From contig JAUEPE010000042.1 in assembly GCA_030403585.1 (NCBI GenBank), positions 1 to 55,244 of the forward strand: a DNA stretch of 55,244 bases, in the 5' to 3' direction. The number at the start of each line of letters is the position of its first letter. The stretch's first letter is position 1. Source of the stretch: Frankia sp. RB7 (GTDB lineage Bacteria; Pseudomonadota; Alphaproteobacteria; Rhizobiales; Xanthobacteraceae). This document shows positions 1 to 7,769 of this stretch, piece after piece. The position numbers and the translations under genes are program-made. A model generated the notes under the pieces. The model searched no databases. It saw only the letters and a program-made list of their open reading frames with translations, and was not told the DNA's origin.

Positions 1-45
1 CGTGCGGATAGCGGTCGGTTCGTCGGAAGGATGATCGAGTGACAT
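1..45 (-). CDS. Partial CDS at window edge, possible acyl-CoA thioesterase N-terminus
   Basis: Only the first 15 codons are present, reading leftwards from an ATG at 45-43 and giving MSLDHPSDEPTAIRT before the window ends. A GGAG ribosome site lies about five bases upstream of the ATG, which supports a real start. The ending PTAIRT resembles the segment just before the conserved LAMPAD stretch of YciA-type hot-dog acyl-CoA thioesterases. That identification is a guess from a very short peptide; the existence of a gene start is better supported than its function. Confidence 0.35.
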   Translation of the reverse strand, partial: MSLDHPSDEPTAIRT

Positions 46-120
46 CGTCGTCTCCAGGTTGAGTGCTTCAGCAACCTCAGTCTGGCTCCAGACTCGGTCG
101 CTATCCACTCCCCATGGAAT

Positions 121-142
121 CTTCGCTTCGCTCGCAATGACG
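121..142 (+). repeat. Solo half of a short inverted-repeat element
   Basis: These 22 bases are identical to the outer end of the right arm of the perfect inverted repeat at 48883-48962. Here only one arm is present, just upstream of the DUF445 gene start. It makes the open frame look longer at the 5' end than the gene probably is. Confidence 0.7.
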
Positions 143-160
143 GAGTACTGTGATGCAGTC

Positions 161-1447
161 ATGAACTCACCCACGATCTTTTCCTTCGACACCCCGGGCG
201 ATGCCGAGCGAGCGGCCGAGTTGCGCCGTGTCAAGGCGCTGGCGACGATGGTGCTGGCCTCGACGCTTCTGCTGTTCGTCGTCGCGAAGTGGCTGTTGCC
301 CGTGCACCCCGTGTTCGGCTTCATCGCCGCCTTCACGGAGGCCGCAACCATCGGCGGGCTCGCCGACTGGTATGCCGTGGTCGCGCTGTTCAAGCGGCCG
401 CTGGGCCTACCGATCCCGCACACTGCGATAATCCAGAGCAACCAGGCCCGCATCGCTGACAAGCTCGGCGAGTTCATCCAGGTCCATTTCCTCGAGGCAG
501 GCCCGGTCGAGGCCAAGCTGAATGAAATCGACTTCGGCTCTTTCGTCGCCGACTGGCTGCGCGACCGCAAGCGCAGCGATGACCTCGCACGCTTCGCGCT
601 GCGTCTGCTGCCGGAAGCGGTCTCTGCGACGGAGAACTCCGGCCTGATGACCTTCATCATCCGCCGCATGTCCTCGCAGGTCCAGGCGATCGATCTCGCG
701 CCGCTCGCCGCCGGCACGCTGCGCGGCTTCGTGGCGGAGGGACGGCATCAGATCCTGTTCGACGATCTCCTGCGCGTGATGCACGAGACGCTGAACCAGA
801 AAGAGACGATGGCGATGATCCGCGAAAAGGTGCGTGAGGAGTTGCCGACCCTGCTCAAGCTCTACCGCGCCGACAAGTTTCTGGTGACCAAGATCGTGTC
901 GTCCGCCACCGCTTTTTTCAATGAGGTGCGCAGCGACCCCAAGCATCCGTTCCGCGGCGAGTTCGATCGCATGTTGCTGAGCTTCGTCGACCGGCTCGGC
1001 ACCGACCAGGCCTATATCGACCGTATCGACGGCCTTAAGCGCGATCTGCTGACGCGGCCCGAGCTTGCCGATCTCGCGCGCACCGTCTGGGCCAACACGC
1101 GCTCCTTCATCGAGCGCAGCGCGTCCGGCGAAACGCAGGTGCTGCAGCATCATCTCGCCGGCATGTTCGTTTCGGCGGGCGATGCGCTTGCCGGCGATGC
1201 CGAGCTGCGTGGCGAGATCAACAACGGCCTGGTGACGGTGCTGCGCAGCTTCGTTGCCGACCAGAAGAGCGGCGTCTCGACCTTCATCTCCGATCAGGTC
1301 AAGGCGTGGGACATGGCGCAGCTGATTTCGCTGATCGAAATCAACATCGGCCGCGACCTGCAATACATCCGCTTCAACGGCTCATTGATCGGCGGGCTCG
1401 CCGGTCTTGCGCTCTACTCCGTAGAATTCCTGCTCCGATTGTTGTGA
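161..1447 (+). CDS. DUF445 family membrane protein
   Basis: A 428-residue protein of the DUF445 family (YjiN/YheB-like), function unknown. Hydrophobic segments lie near residues 22-42 and 47-70 and at the extreme C-terminus, and between them is a long, mostly helical, charged soluble region. The conserved family stretch around GGLADWYAVVALF and the following RPLGLPIPHTAII is visible at about residues 67-90. The frame is open back to position 59, but the upstream part is made of an intergenic repeat, so ATG 161 is preferred. It stands alone, and the hydrolase behind it begins about 200 bases later. The family call is firm; the role is unknown. Confidence 0.85.
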   Translation: MNSPTIFSFDTPGDAERAAELRRVKALATMVLASTLLLFVVAKWLLPVHPVFGFIAAFTEAATIGGLADWYAVVALFKRPLGLPIPHTAIIQSNQARIADKLGEFIQVHFLEAGPVEAKLNEIDFGSFVADWLRDRKRSDDLARFALRLLPEAVSATENSGLMTFIIRRMSSQVQAIDLAPLAAGTLRGFVAEGRHQILFDDLLRVMHETLNQKETMAMIREKVREELPTLLKLYRADKFLVTKIVSSATAFFNEVRSDPKHPFRGEFDRMLLSFVDRLGTDQAYIDRIDGLKRDLLTRPELADLARTVWANTRSFIERSASGETQVLQHHLAGMFVSAGDALAGDAELRGEINNGLVTVLRSFVADQKSGVSTFISDQVKAWDMAQLISLIEINIGRDLQYIRFNGSLIGGLAGLALYSVEFLLRLL

Positions 1448-1649
1448 CTTTTGCGTCACGCCCGTTAGCATTAACGCGCGGGCCTATTGTGGTGCAGTGC
1501 TGCACCGGCTTGAATGTCGGGAACCGGCCGCCTAGCTGATTCATGTTGCGCTGCGGAACGTTCAAGAAGCCGGCGTATTGGAATTCATGCCCATTGCTGG
1601 CATCGCGGCCAGCGGGCTTTCCAGGAATTCTTGCCCAAGGGATCCATTG

Positions 1650-2420
1650 ATGACCGCTACTGCCCAGACGCTGCGTCCGCCGTCCCGTACTTTGATGTTT
1701 TTGGAAGGGCGCGCGATCCACGAGTTCGGCGCATTCCTCGGCGCGCTGCCGCTGCTGAGCCTCGCGCCGCGCGGCGACGGGCATCCTGTGCTGGTGCTGC
1801 CGGGCCTTGTCGCCTCCGACGAGTCCACGCGCGCGCTGCGCACCTTTCTGAGCAGCAAGGGCTACGCGGTGAGCGGCTGGCGCCAGGGCCGCAATTATGG
1901 CCTGCGCGAGGGCGTGCAGCACGGGATGGTCGATCTGATCGAAGAACTCAGCGACAAGCATGGCCGCAAGATCAGTCTGGTTGGCTGGAGCCTGGGCGGC
2001 CTCTACGCACGCCAGCTCGCCAAGATGATGCCCGACCGGGTGCGTCAGGTGATCACGCTCGGCAGCCCCTTCGCGGGCAATCCTCATTCGACCAATGCCT
2101 GGCGCGTCTATGAATGGGCGAGCGGCCGGAAGTCCGACGAGGTCGATCCGGAGTTCGGTGGCGATCTCGCCGTCCCGCCGCCGATGCCAACCACCGCCAT
2201 TTTCAGCCGTACCGATGGGGTCTGCGCCTGGCAGGGTTGCGTGGAAAAGACCGGCGCTCACACCGAGAGCATCGAGGTCGAAAGCAGCCATTGCGGGATG
2301 GGCCATCATCCCGCCGCCGTCTATGCGGTGGCTGACCGCCTCGCGCAGAAGGAAGGCCAGTGGCGGCCGTTCGATCGCAGCGGCTGGCGCAGTCTGGTCT
2401 ATCCCGATCCGCACAGGTAG
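1650..2420 (+). CDS. Alpha/beta hydrolase
   Basis: A 256-residue serine hydrolase of the alpha/beta fold. The nucleophile elbow GWSLGG (GxSxG) is at about residue 112, an acid candidate lies in SRTDGVC and the histidine candidate in SSHCGMGHHP near the C-terminus. The opening VLVLPGL is typical of the first strand before the oxyanion loop. No signal peptide is evident, so it is probably cytoplasmic. ATG 1650 is chosen because AAGGG lies upstream at about nine bases. Substrate cannot be read from the sequence; the shape is reminiscent of lipase/esterase-like proteins annotated only as alpha/beta hydrolase. An intergenic repeat follows directly. Confidence 0.8.
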   Translation: MTATAQTLRPPSRTLMFLEGRAIHEFGAFLGALPLLSLAPRGDGHPVLVLPGLVASDESTRALRTFLSSKGYAVSGWRQGRNYGLREGVQHGMVDLIEELSDKHGRKISLVGWSLGGLYARQLAKMMPDRVRQVITLGSPFAGNPHSTNAWRVYEWASGRKSDEVDPEFGGDLAVPPPMPTTAIFSRTDGVCAWQGCVEKTGAHTESIEVESSHCGMGHHPAAVYAVADRLAQKEGQWRPFDRSGWRSLVYPDPHR

Positions 2421-2427
2421 TGCGCTT

Positions 2428-2570
2428 CTTCACCTCGCCCCGCTTGCGGGGAGAGGTCGGATCGCTCTTGCGATCCGGGTGAGCGGGTACAGGTCCCACG
2501 TCGATCTCATTCGCGGAGAGAGGCCCCTCACCCCAACCCTCTCCCCGTAAGAACGGGGAGAGGGAGAAGT
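2428..2570. repeat. Intergenic repeat, family A copy 1
   Basis: First of three copies of a GC-rich element of about 140 bases. Each outer end is a hairpin built from CCCCGCTTGCGGGG or CTCTCCCCGTAAGAACGGGG-type arms, with a variable inner hairpin (here CGGATCGCTCTTGCGATCCG). The other copies are at 17701-17844 (opposite orientation) and 52984-53116. It lies just after the hydrolase stop codon. It looks like a Bradyrhizobium-type REP/BIME element. Confidence 0.75.
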
Positions 2571-2626
2571 AAGAGCGTCGCACCCGTCCATTGTCGCGCC
2601 CGCACCAAACGCGCTATGCCTCGCGC

Positions 2627-3493
2627 ATGGCGCATCCGCTCTCCCGCATCATCGACCAGCTCAAGCGTGAGCCGTCACGCACGGGCTCCATCGTCGTCAC
2701 CATGTTCGGTGATGCCATCGTGCCGCGTGGGGGATCGGTCTGGCTCGGCACGCTGCTGGCGTTCTTCGAACGCCTGGACATCGATGCCGGCGTGGTGCGC
2801 ACCGCGATGTCGCGGCTCGCTGCCGATGGCTGGCTGACGCGCGAAAAGGTCGGCCGCAACAGCTTTTATCGCCTCGCCGATAAGGGCCGCGAAACGTTCG
2901 AGGCCGCGACGCGCCACATCTACGATCCGCCGCCGTCGGACTGGACCGGCCGCTTCGAGTTGCTGCTGATCGGCAATGGTGAGGATCGCGACGCCTCGCG
3001 CGAAGCGCTGCGGAATGCTGGCTTCGGTAGCCCGCTGCCGGGCGTCTGGGTCGCTCCGTCTGGTGTTCCGGTGCCGGAGGAAGCTGCTTGTGCCATCCGA
3101 CTTGAAGTGTCGGCTGAGGATGACAGTGGGCGTCGCCTGCTCAGCGCGAGCTGGCCGCTGCAGCGCACCGCCGACGCCTACCTGAAGTTCATGAAGACGT
3201 TCGAGCCGCTGCGCGCCGCGCTTGCGCGCGGCACGGATCTGTCCGAGGCCGACGCCTTCACCGCGCGTATCCTGCTGATCCACCATTACCGCCGCGTCGT
3301 GCTGCGCGATCCGCTGCTGCCTGAGAGCCTGCTGCCGGCGGATTGGCCGGGCAGGGCTGCCCGCGAGCTCTGTGGCGAAATCTATCGCGCACTGCTTGCG
3401 CCGTCCGAACAATGGCTTGATAGCCACGGAACCAACGAGAAGGGGGCGCTGCCGCCGGCCCGAAAGCTGCTGGAACGGAGATTCGAGGCCTGA
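2627..3493 (+). CDS. paaX: PaaX-type phenylacetate operon repressor
   Basis: A 288-residue PaaX-family regulator. The N-terminal third holds a winged helix (SIVVTMFGDAIVPRGGSVW and then VVRTAMSRLAADGWLTREKVG, about residues 19-76). The remainder fits the PaaX C-terminal domain, including the WTGRFELLLIG segment. In characterised systems PaaX represses paa genes and is released by phenylacetyl-CoA. The gene lies directly upstream of paaABCDE on the same strand, with about 80 bases between them that hold a promoter and an inverted repeat. ATG 2627 is preferred over an upstream TTG at 2591 because the family normally begins close to this point. The call rests on domain pattern and context. Confidence 0.88.
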   Translation: MAHPLSRIIDQLKREPSRTGSIVVTMFGDAIVPRGGSVWLGTLLAFFERLDIDAGVVRTAMSRLAADGWLTREKVGRNSFYRLADKGRETFEAATRHIYDPPPSDWTGRFELLLIGNGEDRDASREALRNAGFGSPLPGVWVAPSGVPVPEEAACAIRLEVSAEDDSGRRLLSASWPLQRTADAYLKFMKTFEPLRAALARGTDLSEADAFTARILLIHHYRRVVLRDPLLPESLLPADWPGRAARELCGEIYRALLAPSEQWLDSHGTNEKGALPPARKLLERRFEA

Positions 3494-3496
3494 TTT

Positions 3497-3544
3497 ATAT
3501 ATGTTACAGAAAAATCTTGCATGAAGTAATTTCTGTTATATATT
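3497..3544 (+). promoter_or_regulatory. paaA promoter with overlapping inverted-repeat operator
   Basis: A -35 like TTGCAT (3517-3522) and a -10 like TATATT (3539-3544) are separated by 16 bases. They are flanked and overlapped by an inverted repeat: ATGTTACAGAAA (3501-3512) and TTTCTGTTATAT (3530-3541), matching at 10 of 12 positions, with a 17-base spacer. The right arm covers the -10, as expected for a repressor site. PaaX, encoded immediately upstream, is the natural candidate. The promoter assignment is by eye. Confidence 0.6.
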
Positions 3545-3572
3545 GCCTCCCAATAAAACGGGAGGAATGCGT

Positions 3573-4565
3573 ATGTATACCCAGGCGCTCAACACGGCCG
3601 AGACCGATGATCGCGGTCTTGAAGACGCAAGCAAAGCTGCGCAGTTCCAGGCCCGCATCGATGCCGAGGAGCGCATCGAGCCGAACGACTGGATGCCGGC
3701 GGCCTATCGCAAGACGCTCACCCGCCAGATCTCCCAGCACGCCCATTCCGAAATCGTCGGCATGCTGCCCGAAGGTAACTGGATCACGCGTGCACCGTCC
3801 TTGCGCCGCAAGGCCGCGCTGCTGGCGAAGGTGCAGGATGAGTGCGGCCACGGGCTCTATCTCTATGCCGCGGCCGAAACACTCGGCACCTCGCGCGAAG
3901 ATCTGGTCGATGCCATGCTCGCAGGCAAGGCTAAATATTCCTCGATCTTCAACTATCCGACGCTGACCTGGGCCGACATCGGCACCATCGGCTGGCTGGT
4001 CGACGGCGCCGCGATCATGAACCAGATCCCGCTGTGCCGCTGCTCCTACGGTCCCTATGCGCGCGCGATGATTCGCGTCTGCAAGGAAGAGTCGTTCCAT
4101 CAGCGCCAGGGTTACGAGATCATGCTGACGCTGTGCCGCGGCTCGGACGAGCAGAAAGCGATGGCGCAGGACGCGCTGGATCGGTGGTGGTGGCCGGTGC
4201 TGATGATGTTCGGCCCGCCCGATGCCGCCAGCCAGCACAGCGACATTTCGACGAAGTGGAAGATCAAGCGCTTCTCCAATGACGAGCTGCGCCAAAAATT
4301 CGTCGATGCGACCGCGCCGCAGGCCCAATATCTCGGCCTCACCATCCCAGATCCCGGCATGACACAGGACGCAGAAGGTCACTGGCGCTACAGCGAGATC
4401 GACTGGACCGAGTTCAAGCAGGTGCTCGCCGGCAACGGCCCATGCAACCGCGACCGCATGGCCGCGCGCCGCAAGTCGCACGACGAGGGCGCATGGGTGC
4501 GCGAGGCGGCCGCCGCCTATGCCGCCAAGCGCGCGCAGCGTCAGACCGCACAAGCCGCGGAATAG
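3573..4565 (+). CDS. paaA: 1,2-phenylacetyl-CoA epoxidase, catalytic subunit PaaA
   Basis: The 330-residue diiron oxygenase subunit of the PaaABCDE complex, which converts phenylacetyl-CoA to the ring-1,2-epoxide using O2 and NADPH in the cytoplasm. Ferritin-like metal-ligand signatures are visible: E60 in the HAHSEIVG helix, the ExxH motif E90-C-G-H93, and a second ExxH in KEESFHQRQ about 100 residues later. Length is close to that of known PaaA. ATG 3573 is chosen over ATG 3567 because GGAGG at 3561-3565 is then correctly spaced. It heads a tightly packed operon. Confidence 0.97.
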   Translation: MYTQALNTAETDDRGLEDASKAAQFQARIDAEERIEPNDWMPAAYRKTLTRQISQHAHSEIVGMLPEGNWITRAPSLRRKAALLAKVQDECGHGLYLYAAAETLGTSREDLVDAMLAGKAKYSSIFNYPTLTWADIGTIGWLVDGAAIMNQIPLCRCSYGPYARAMIRVCKEESFHQRQGYEIMLTLCRGSDEQKAMAQDALDRWWWPVLMMFGPPDAASQHSDISTKWKIKRFSNDELRQKFVDATAPQAQYLGLTIPDPGMTQDAEGHWRYSEIDWTEFKQVLAGNGPCNRDRMAARRKSHDEGAWVREAAAAYAAKRAQRQTAQAAE

Positions 4566-4575
4566 GGAGATCGAT

Positions 4576-4863
4576 ATGGCCACGCCGAACACGCCGCTGT
4601 GGGAAGTCTTCATTCGCAGCCGCAACGGGCTCGCGCACAAGCATGTCGGCTCGCTGCATGCGAGCGACACGACCATGGCCTTGCAGGCCGCCCGCGACAT
4701 CTACACCCGCCGCGGCGAGGGCCTGTCGATCTGGGTCGTGCCGTCGACCGCGATCACCGCAAGCGATCCTGCCGAGAAGGGCATGATGTTCGAACCGGCG
4801 GAATCGAAGATCTACCGGCACCCGACGTTTTATGAGGTGCCGGAAGAAGTGGGGCACATGTGA
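4576..4863 (+). CDS. paaB: 1,2-phenylacetyl-CoA epoxidase subunit PaaB
   Basis: A 95-residue small subunit of the phenylacetyl-CoA epoxidase. It begins with TPLWEVFIRSRNGLAHKHVGSLHA, a stretch diagnostic for PaaB, and ends with the RHPTFYEVPEEVGHM tail. PaaB is a non-catalytic part needed for activity or assembly with PaaA, PaaC and PaaE. AGGGAGA sits six bases before ATG 4576, and the gene follows paaA by about 10 bases. Its stop codon overlaps the paaC start, which indicates coupled translation. Confidence 0.96.
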   Translation: MATPNTPLWEVFIRSRNGLAHKHVGSLHASDTTMALQAARDIYTRRGEGLSIWVVPSTAITASDPAEKGMMFEPAESKIYRHPTFYEVPEEVGHM

Positions 4864-5639
4864 TGCCCGCCGCCAACATCCAGGTCTCCGAAACGCCGCT
4901 GGTACTCTACGCGCTGCGCCGCGCCGACGATGCGCTGATCCTCGGCCATCGGCTGTCGGAATGGTGTGGTCATGCGCCGATGATGGAAGAGGACATGGCG
5001 CTGTCCAATATCGCGCTCGACCTCATCGGCCAGGCGCGTGAGCTCTACAGCTACGCCGCCAAGGCCGAAGGCAAGGACAACGACGAGGACAAGCTGGCTT
5101 ACCTGCGCGACGTCAGGCAGTATCGCAATCTGCTGCTCGTGGAGCAGCCGAACGGTGATTTCGCCCAGACCCTGGTGCGCCAGTTCTTCTATTCCGCCTT
5201 CGCCGATCTCTACTGGCGCGCCATGATGACCTCGCGCGACGCGACGCTCGCGGCCATTGCCGCGAAGTCGGAGAAGGAGAGCGCCTATCATCTGCGCCAT
5301 GCCTCGGAATGGATCATCCGGCTCGGCGACGGCACGGACGAGAGCCATCAACGGGCGCAGGCCGCGATCGATCACCTCTGGCCCTTCACGGGAGAGATGT
5401 TTGCCGTCGATGAGGGCGAACGTGCTCTGATCCATGCCGGCTTCGCCGTGGATCCCGGCACATTGCGCGGTTGCTGGCTGACGACGCTGTCTGATGTCGT
5501 CAGCGAAGCAACGCTCACGCTGCCGCAGAACGACTGGATGCAGCAGGGTGGCCGCGCTGGCCGCCACAGCGAGCATCTCGGCCATCTCCTGTCCGAGCTG
5601 CAATCGATGCAACGCACTTTTCCGGGGCAGACATGGTGA
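4863..5639 (+). CDS. paaC: 1,2-phenylacetyl-CoA epoxidase structural subunit PaaC
   Basis: A 258-residue ferritin-like subunit that pairs with PaaA in the epoxidase. Recognisable segments are RRADDALILGHRLSEWCGH near the N-terminus, the EEDMALSNIALDLIGQARELY helix, and EKESAYHLRHASEWIIRLGDGT in the middle. PaaC keeps some metal-ligand-like residues but in known complexes is structural. The start is ATG 4863, one base inside the paaB stop (TGATG). A GTG at 4860 is the only alternative. Confidence 0.96.
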   Translation: MPAANIQVSETPLVLYALRRADDALILGHRLSEWCGHAPMMEEDMALSNIALDLIGQARELYSYAAKAEGKDNDEDKLAYLRDVRQYRNLLLVEQPNGDFAQTLVRQFFYSAFADLYWRAMMTSRDATLAAIAAKSEKESAYHLRHASEWIIRLGDGTDESHQRAQAAIDHLWPFTGEMFAVDEGERALIHAGFAVDPGTLRGCWLTTLSDVVSEATLTLPQNDWMQQGGRAGRHSEHLGHLLSELQSMQRTFPGQTW

Positions 5640-6136
5640 CGGTGCTGGACCACGATAGCGAGCTGCGCCGACGCGCCTGGGACGCCGCGGCAAGCGTTGT
5701 CGACCCCGAAATTCCGGTGCTGACGATCGCCGATCTCGGTGTGCTCCGCGATGTCGTTCTCGACGGCGACCAAGTCGAGGTCGCGATCACCCCTACTTAT
5801 TCGGGCTGTCCGGCGATGAACATGATCGCGCTCGAGATCGAGGTCGCGCTGGAGCGCGCAGGCTTTCGCGAGCCAAAAGTGCGCACCGTGCTGTCGCCGG
5901 CCTGGACCACCGATTGGATGAGCGAAGAGGGCCGCCGGAAGCTGCACGCTTACGGCATCGCGCCGCCGCAATCCTCACGCTCGCGTCGCGCGCTGTTCGG
6001 CGAGCAGGCTGTCACGTGCCCGCAATGCGGCTCAGGGAATACGGAAGTTTTGTCCGAATTCGGCTCGACCTCCTGCAAGGCTCTGTGGCGCTGCAAGACG
6101 TGCCGCGAACCCTTCGATTACTTCAAGTGTCATTGA
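5633..6136 (+). CDS. paaD: Phenylacetyl-CoA epoxidase assembly protein PaaD
   Basis: A 167-residue PaaD with an N-terminal MIP18/DUF59 domain (VVDPEIPVLTIADLGVLRDV, then TPTYSGCPAMNMI) and a C-terminal zinc-ribbon-like part with CPQC at about residue 129 and a later CKTC pair. Proteins of this type act in iron-sulfur or diiron cofactor handling, and PaaD is thought to mature the epoxidase; the exact chemistry is inferred from the family. The start overlaps the end of paaC by seven bases, so translation is probably coupled. Confidence 0.95.
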   Translation: MVTVLDHDSELRRRAWDAAASVVDPEIPVLTIADLGVLRDVVLDGDQVEVAITPTYSGCPAMNMIALEIEVALERAGFREPKVRTVLSPAWTTDWMSEEGRRKLHAYGIAPPQSSRSRRALFGEQAVTCPQCGSGNTEVLSEFGSTSCKALWRCKTCREPFDYFKCH

Positions 6137-6138
6137 TC

Positions 6139-7221
6139 ATGTCAGCAGCCGCACCGCGCTTCCATCGCCTGGCCGTCAACGATCTCCGCCGCGAGGCGTC
6201 CGACGCCGTATCGCTGACCTTCGCGATCCCGGGTGAACTCGCCAGTGACTACGCCTTCAACCCCGGCCAGTACCTCACGCTCCGCACCGTGCTCGACGGT
6301 GAAGAGGTTCGCCGCTCCTATTCCATCTGCTCCGGCCCCGATGATGGCGAGATCCGCATCGCCGTGAAGAAGGTCGACGGCGGTGCGTTTTCGAGCTGGG
6401 CGGCAGATGAGCTGAAGAGTGGCGACGAGCTAGACGTGATGACGCCGACCGGCCGCTTCGGTGTGGTCCCGCCGGCTGAAGCCGGGCGCATCCATGTCGG
6501 CTTTGCCGCAGGCTCAGGCATCACGCCGATCCTGTCGATCGTCAAGGGTGTGCTGTCGCGCGAGCCCGGCAGCCGCTTCTTCCTGTTCTACGGCAACCGC
6601 GCGACCGATAACATCATGTTCCTCGAGGCGCTCGAGGAGCTGAAAGATCGTTTCATCGACCGCCTCTCGATCTTCCATGTCATCTCCGGCGAGGAGCAGG
6701 ACATCCCGATCCTGCATGGCCGGCTCGATGGCGACAAGGTGAGGGTGCTGCTGCGCTCGCTGGTGCCGGCCGAAAGCGTCGATCACGTTTTTGTCTGCGG
6801 TCCCGTCGGCATGAGCGAGGACATCGAGGCGACATGCCGCGATCTCGGCATCGCGGAGGAGTGCATTCACGTTGAGCGCTTCGTCTCGGAGTTCGGCGGC
6901 AAGCCGCGGCCGAAGAAGGCCGTTGCCGCCTATGCGCCACCGAAGGCGATTGCCTCCCTGATCATCGACGGCAAGCGCCGCGACGTGCCGGTGGCCGAGG
7001 ACGAGGCGATCCTCGATGCAGCGCTGCGCGCCGGCGTTGATCTTCCCTTCGCCTGCAAGGGCGGCATGTGCTCGACCTGCCGCGCCAAACTGGTCGAGGG
7101 CGAAGCCCCGATGGATCTTAATTATTCGCTGGAGCCTTGGGAATTGAAGGCCGGCTTCGTCCTGACCTGTCAGGCCAAGCCATCGTCGGAGCGGGTCGTG
7201 GTCGACTACGACCACGTTTGA
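6139..7221 (+). CDS. paaE: Phenylacetyl-CoA epoxidase reductase subunit PaaE
   Basis: A 360-residue reductase that passes electrons from NADPH to PaaA. In order it has an FAD-binding part with RSYSICS at about residues 60-66, a nicotinamide-binding part with AGSGITPILSIV and VCGPVGM, and a C-terminal plant-type [2Fe-2S] ferredoxin with CKGGMCSTC followed by a fourth cysteine in LTCQAK. All four cluster cysteines are present. The start used is ATG 6139, just after the paaD stop, because the upstream frame overlaps paaD. It is the last of the five epoxidase genes. Confidence 0.96.
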   Translation: MSAAAPRFHRLAVNDLRREASDAVSLTFAIPGELASDYAFNPGQYLTLRTVLDGEEVRRSYSICSGPDDGEIRIAVKKVDGGAFSSWAADELKSGDELDVMTPTGRFGVVPPAEAGRIHVGFAAGSGITPILSIVKGVLSREPGSRFFLFYGNRATDNIMFLEALEELKDRFIDRLSIFHVISGEEQDIPILHGRLDGDKVRVLLRSLVPAESVDHVFVCGPVGMSEDIEATCRDLGIAEECIHVERFVSEFGGKPRPKKAVAAYAPPKAIASLIIDGKRRDVPVAEDEAILDAALRAGVDLPFACKGGMCSTCRAKLVEGEAPMDLNYSLEPWELKAGFVLTCQAKPSSERVVVDYDHV

Positions 7222-7276
7222 CAGTGTTGGCCAACCAGCAGAACATCATGAGCAAGCATTTCGCCGGGAGAAGCGC

Positions 7277-7726
7277 GTGAACGTCAAAGCCGCCCTGTCG
7301 CCTGAGGATGTTGCTCGCGCCTGTGCCGATGCGATGTGGGCGGAGGACGATGCCTCCAAGGGTCTCGGCATGGAGATCGTCGAGGTCGGTCCGGGTTTCG
7401 CGACGCTCGCGATGACGGTGCGGCCGGACATGGTCAACGGCCAGCGCATCGCACATGGCGGCTTCATCTTTACGCTCGCCGATTCCGCCTTTGCCTTTGC
7501 CTGCAACTCGCACAATGACCGCGTCGTGGCTGCACAAGGCCAGATCACCTTCATCAAGCCGGGCAAGCTCGGCGATCGTCTCGTCGCGAGAGCGAGGGAA
7601 GTCACCCGCGGCGGCCGCTCCGGCATCTACGATGTGCGCGTCACGGCCGGCGACACCGTCATCGCCGAATTCCGCGGGCATTCGCGTGTCATTCCCGGCA
7701 CGTGGTTGCCGCCGCAAGAACAGTAA
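7277..7726 (+). CDS. paaI: Hydroxyphenylacetyl-CoA thioesterase PaaI
   Basis: A 149-residue hot-dog fold thioesterase. The motif AHGGFIFTLADSAFAFACN (about residues 60-78) contains the HGG and catalytic Asp of PaaI. In other bacteria PaaI hydrolyses hydroxylated phenylacetyl-CoA esters and so rescues CoA trapped in dead-end products. The start is a GTG at 7277 with GGGAG six to ten bases upstream. About 55 bases separate it from paaE, and paaK follows within 45 bases, so it most likely belongs to the same transcript. Confidence 0.92.
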   Translation: MNVKAALSPEDVARACADAMWAEDDASKGLGMEIVEVGPGFATLAMTVRPDMVNGQRIAHGGFIFTLADSAFAFACNSHNDRVVAAQGQITFIKPGKLGDRLVARAREVTRGGRSGIYDVRVTAGDTVIAEFRGHSRVIPGTWLPPQEQ

Positions 7727-7769
7727 GAGATCAATAAAGAGAAGAACAAATCAGTGTGGGGAAACGAGA

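Noticed and set aside
2428..2570. Possible CRISPR-like spaced repeats
   Set aside because: The hairpins are arms of one composite element, not regularly spaced direct repeats with unique spacers, and no cas gene is present.
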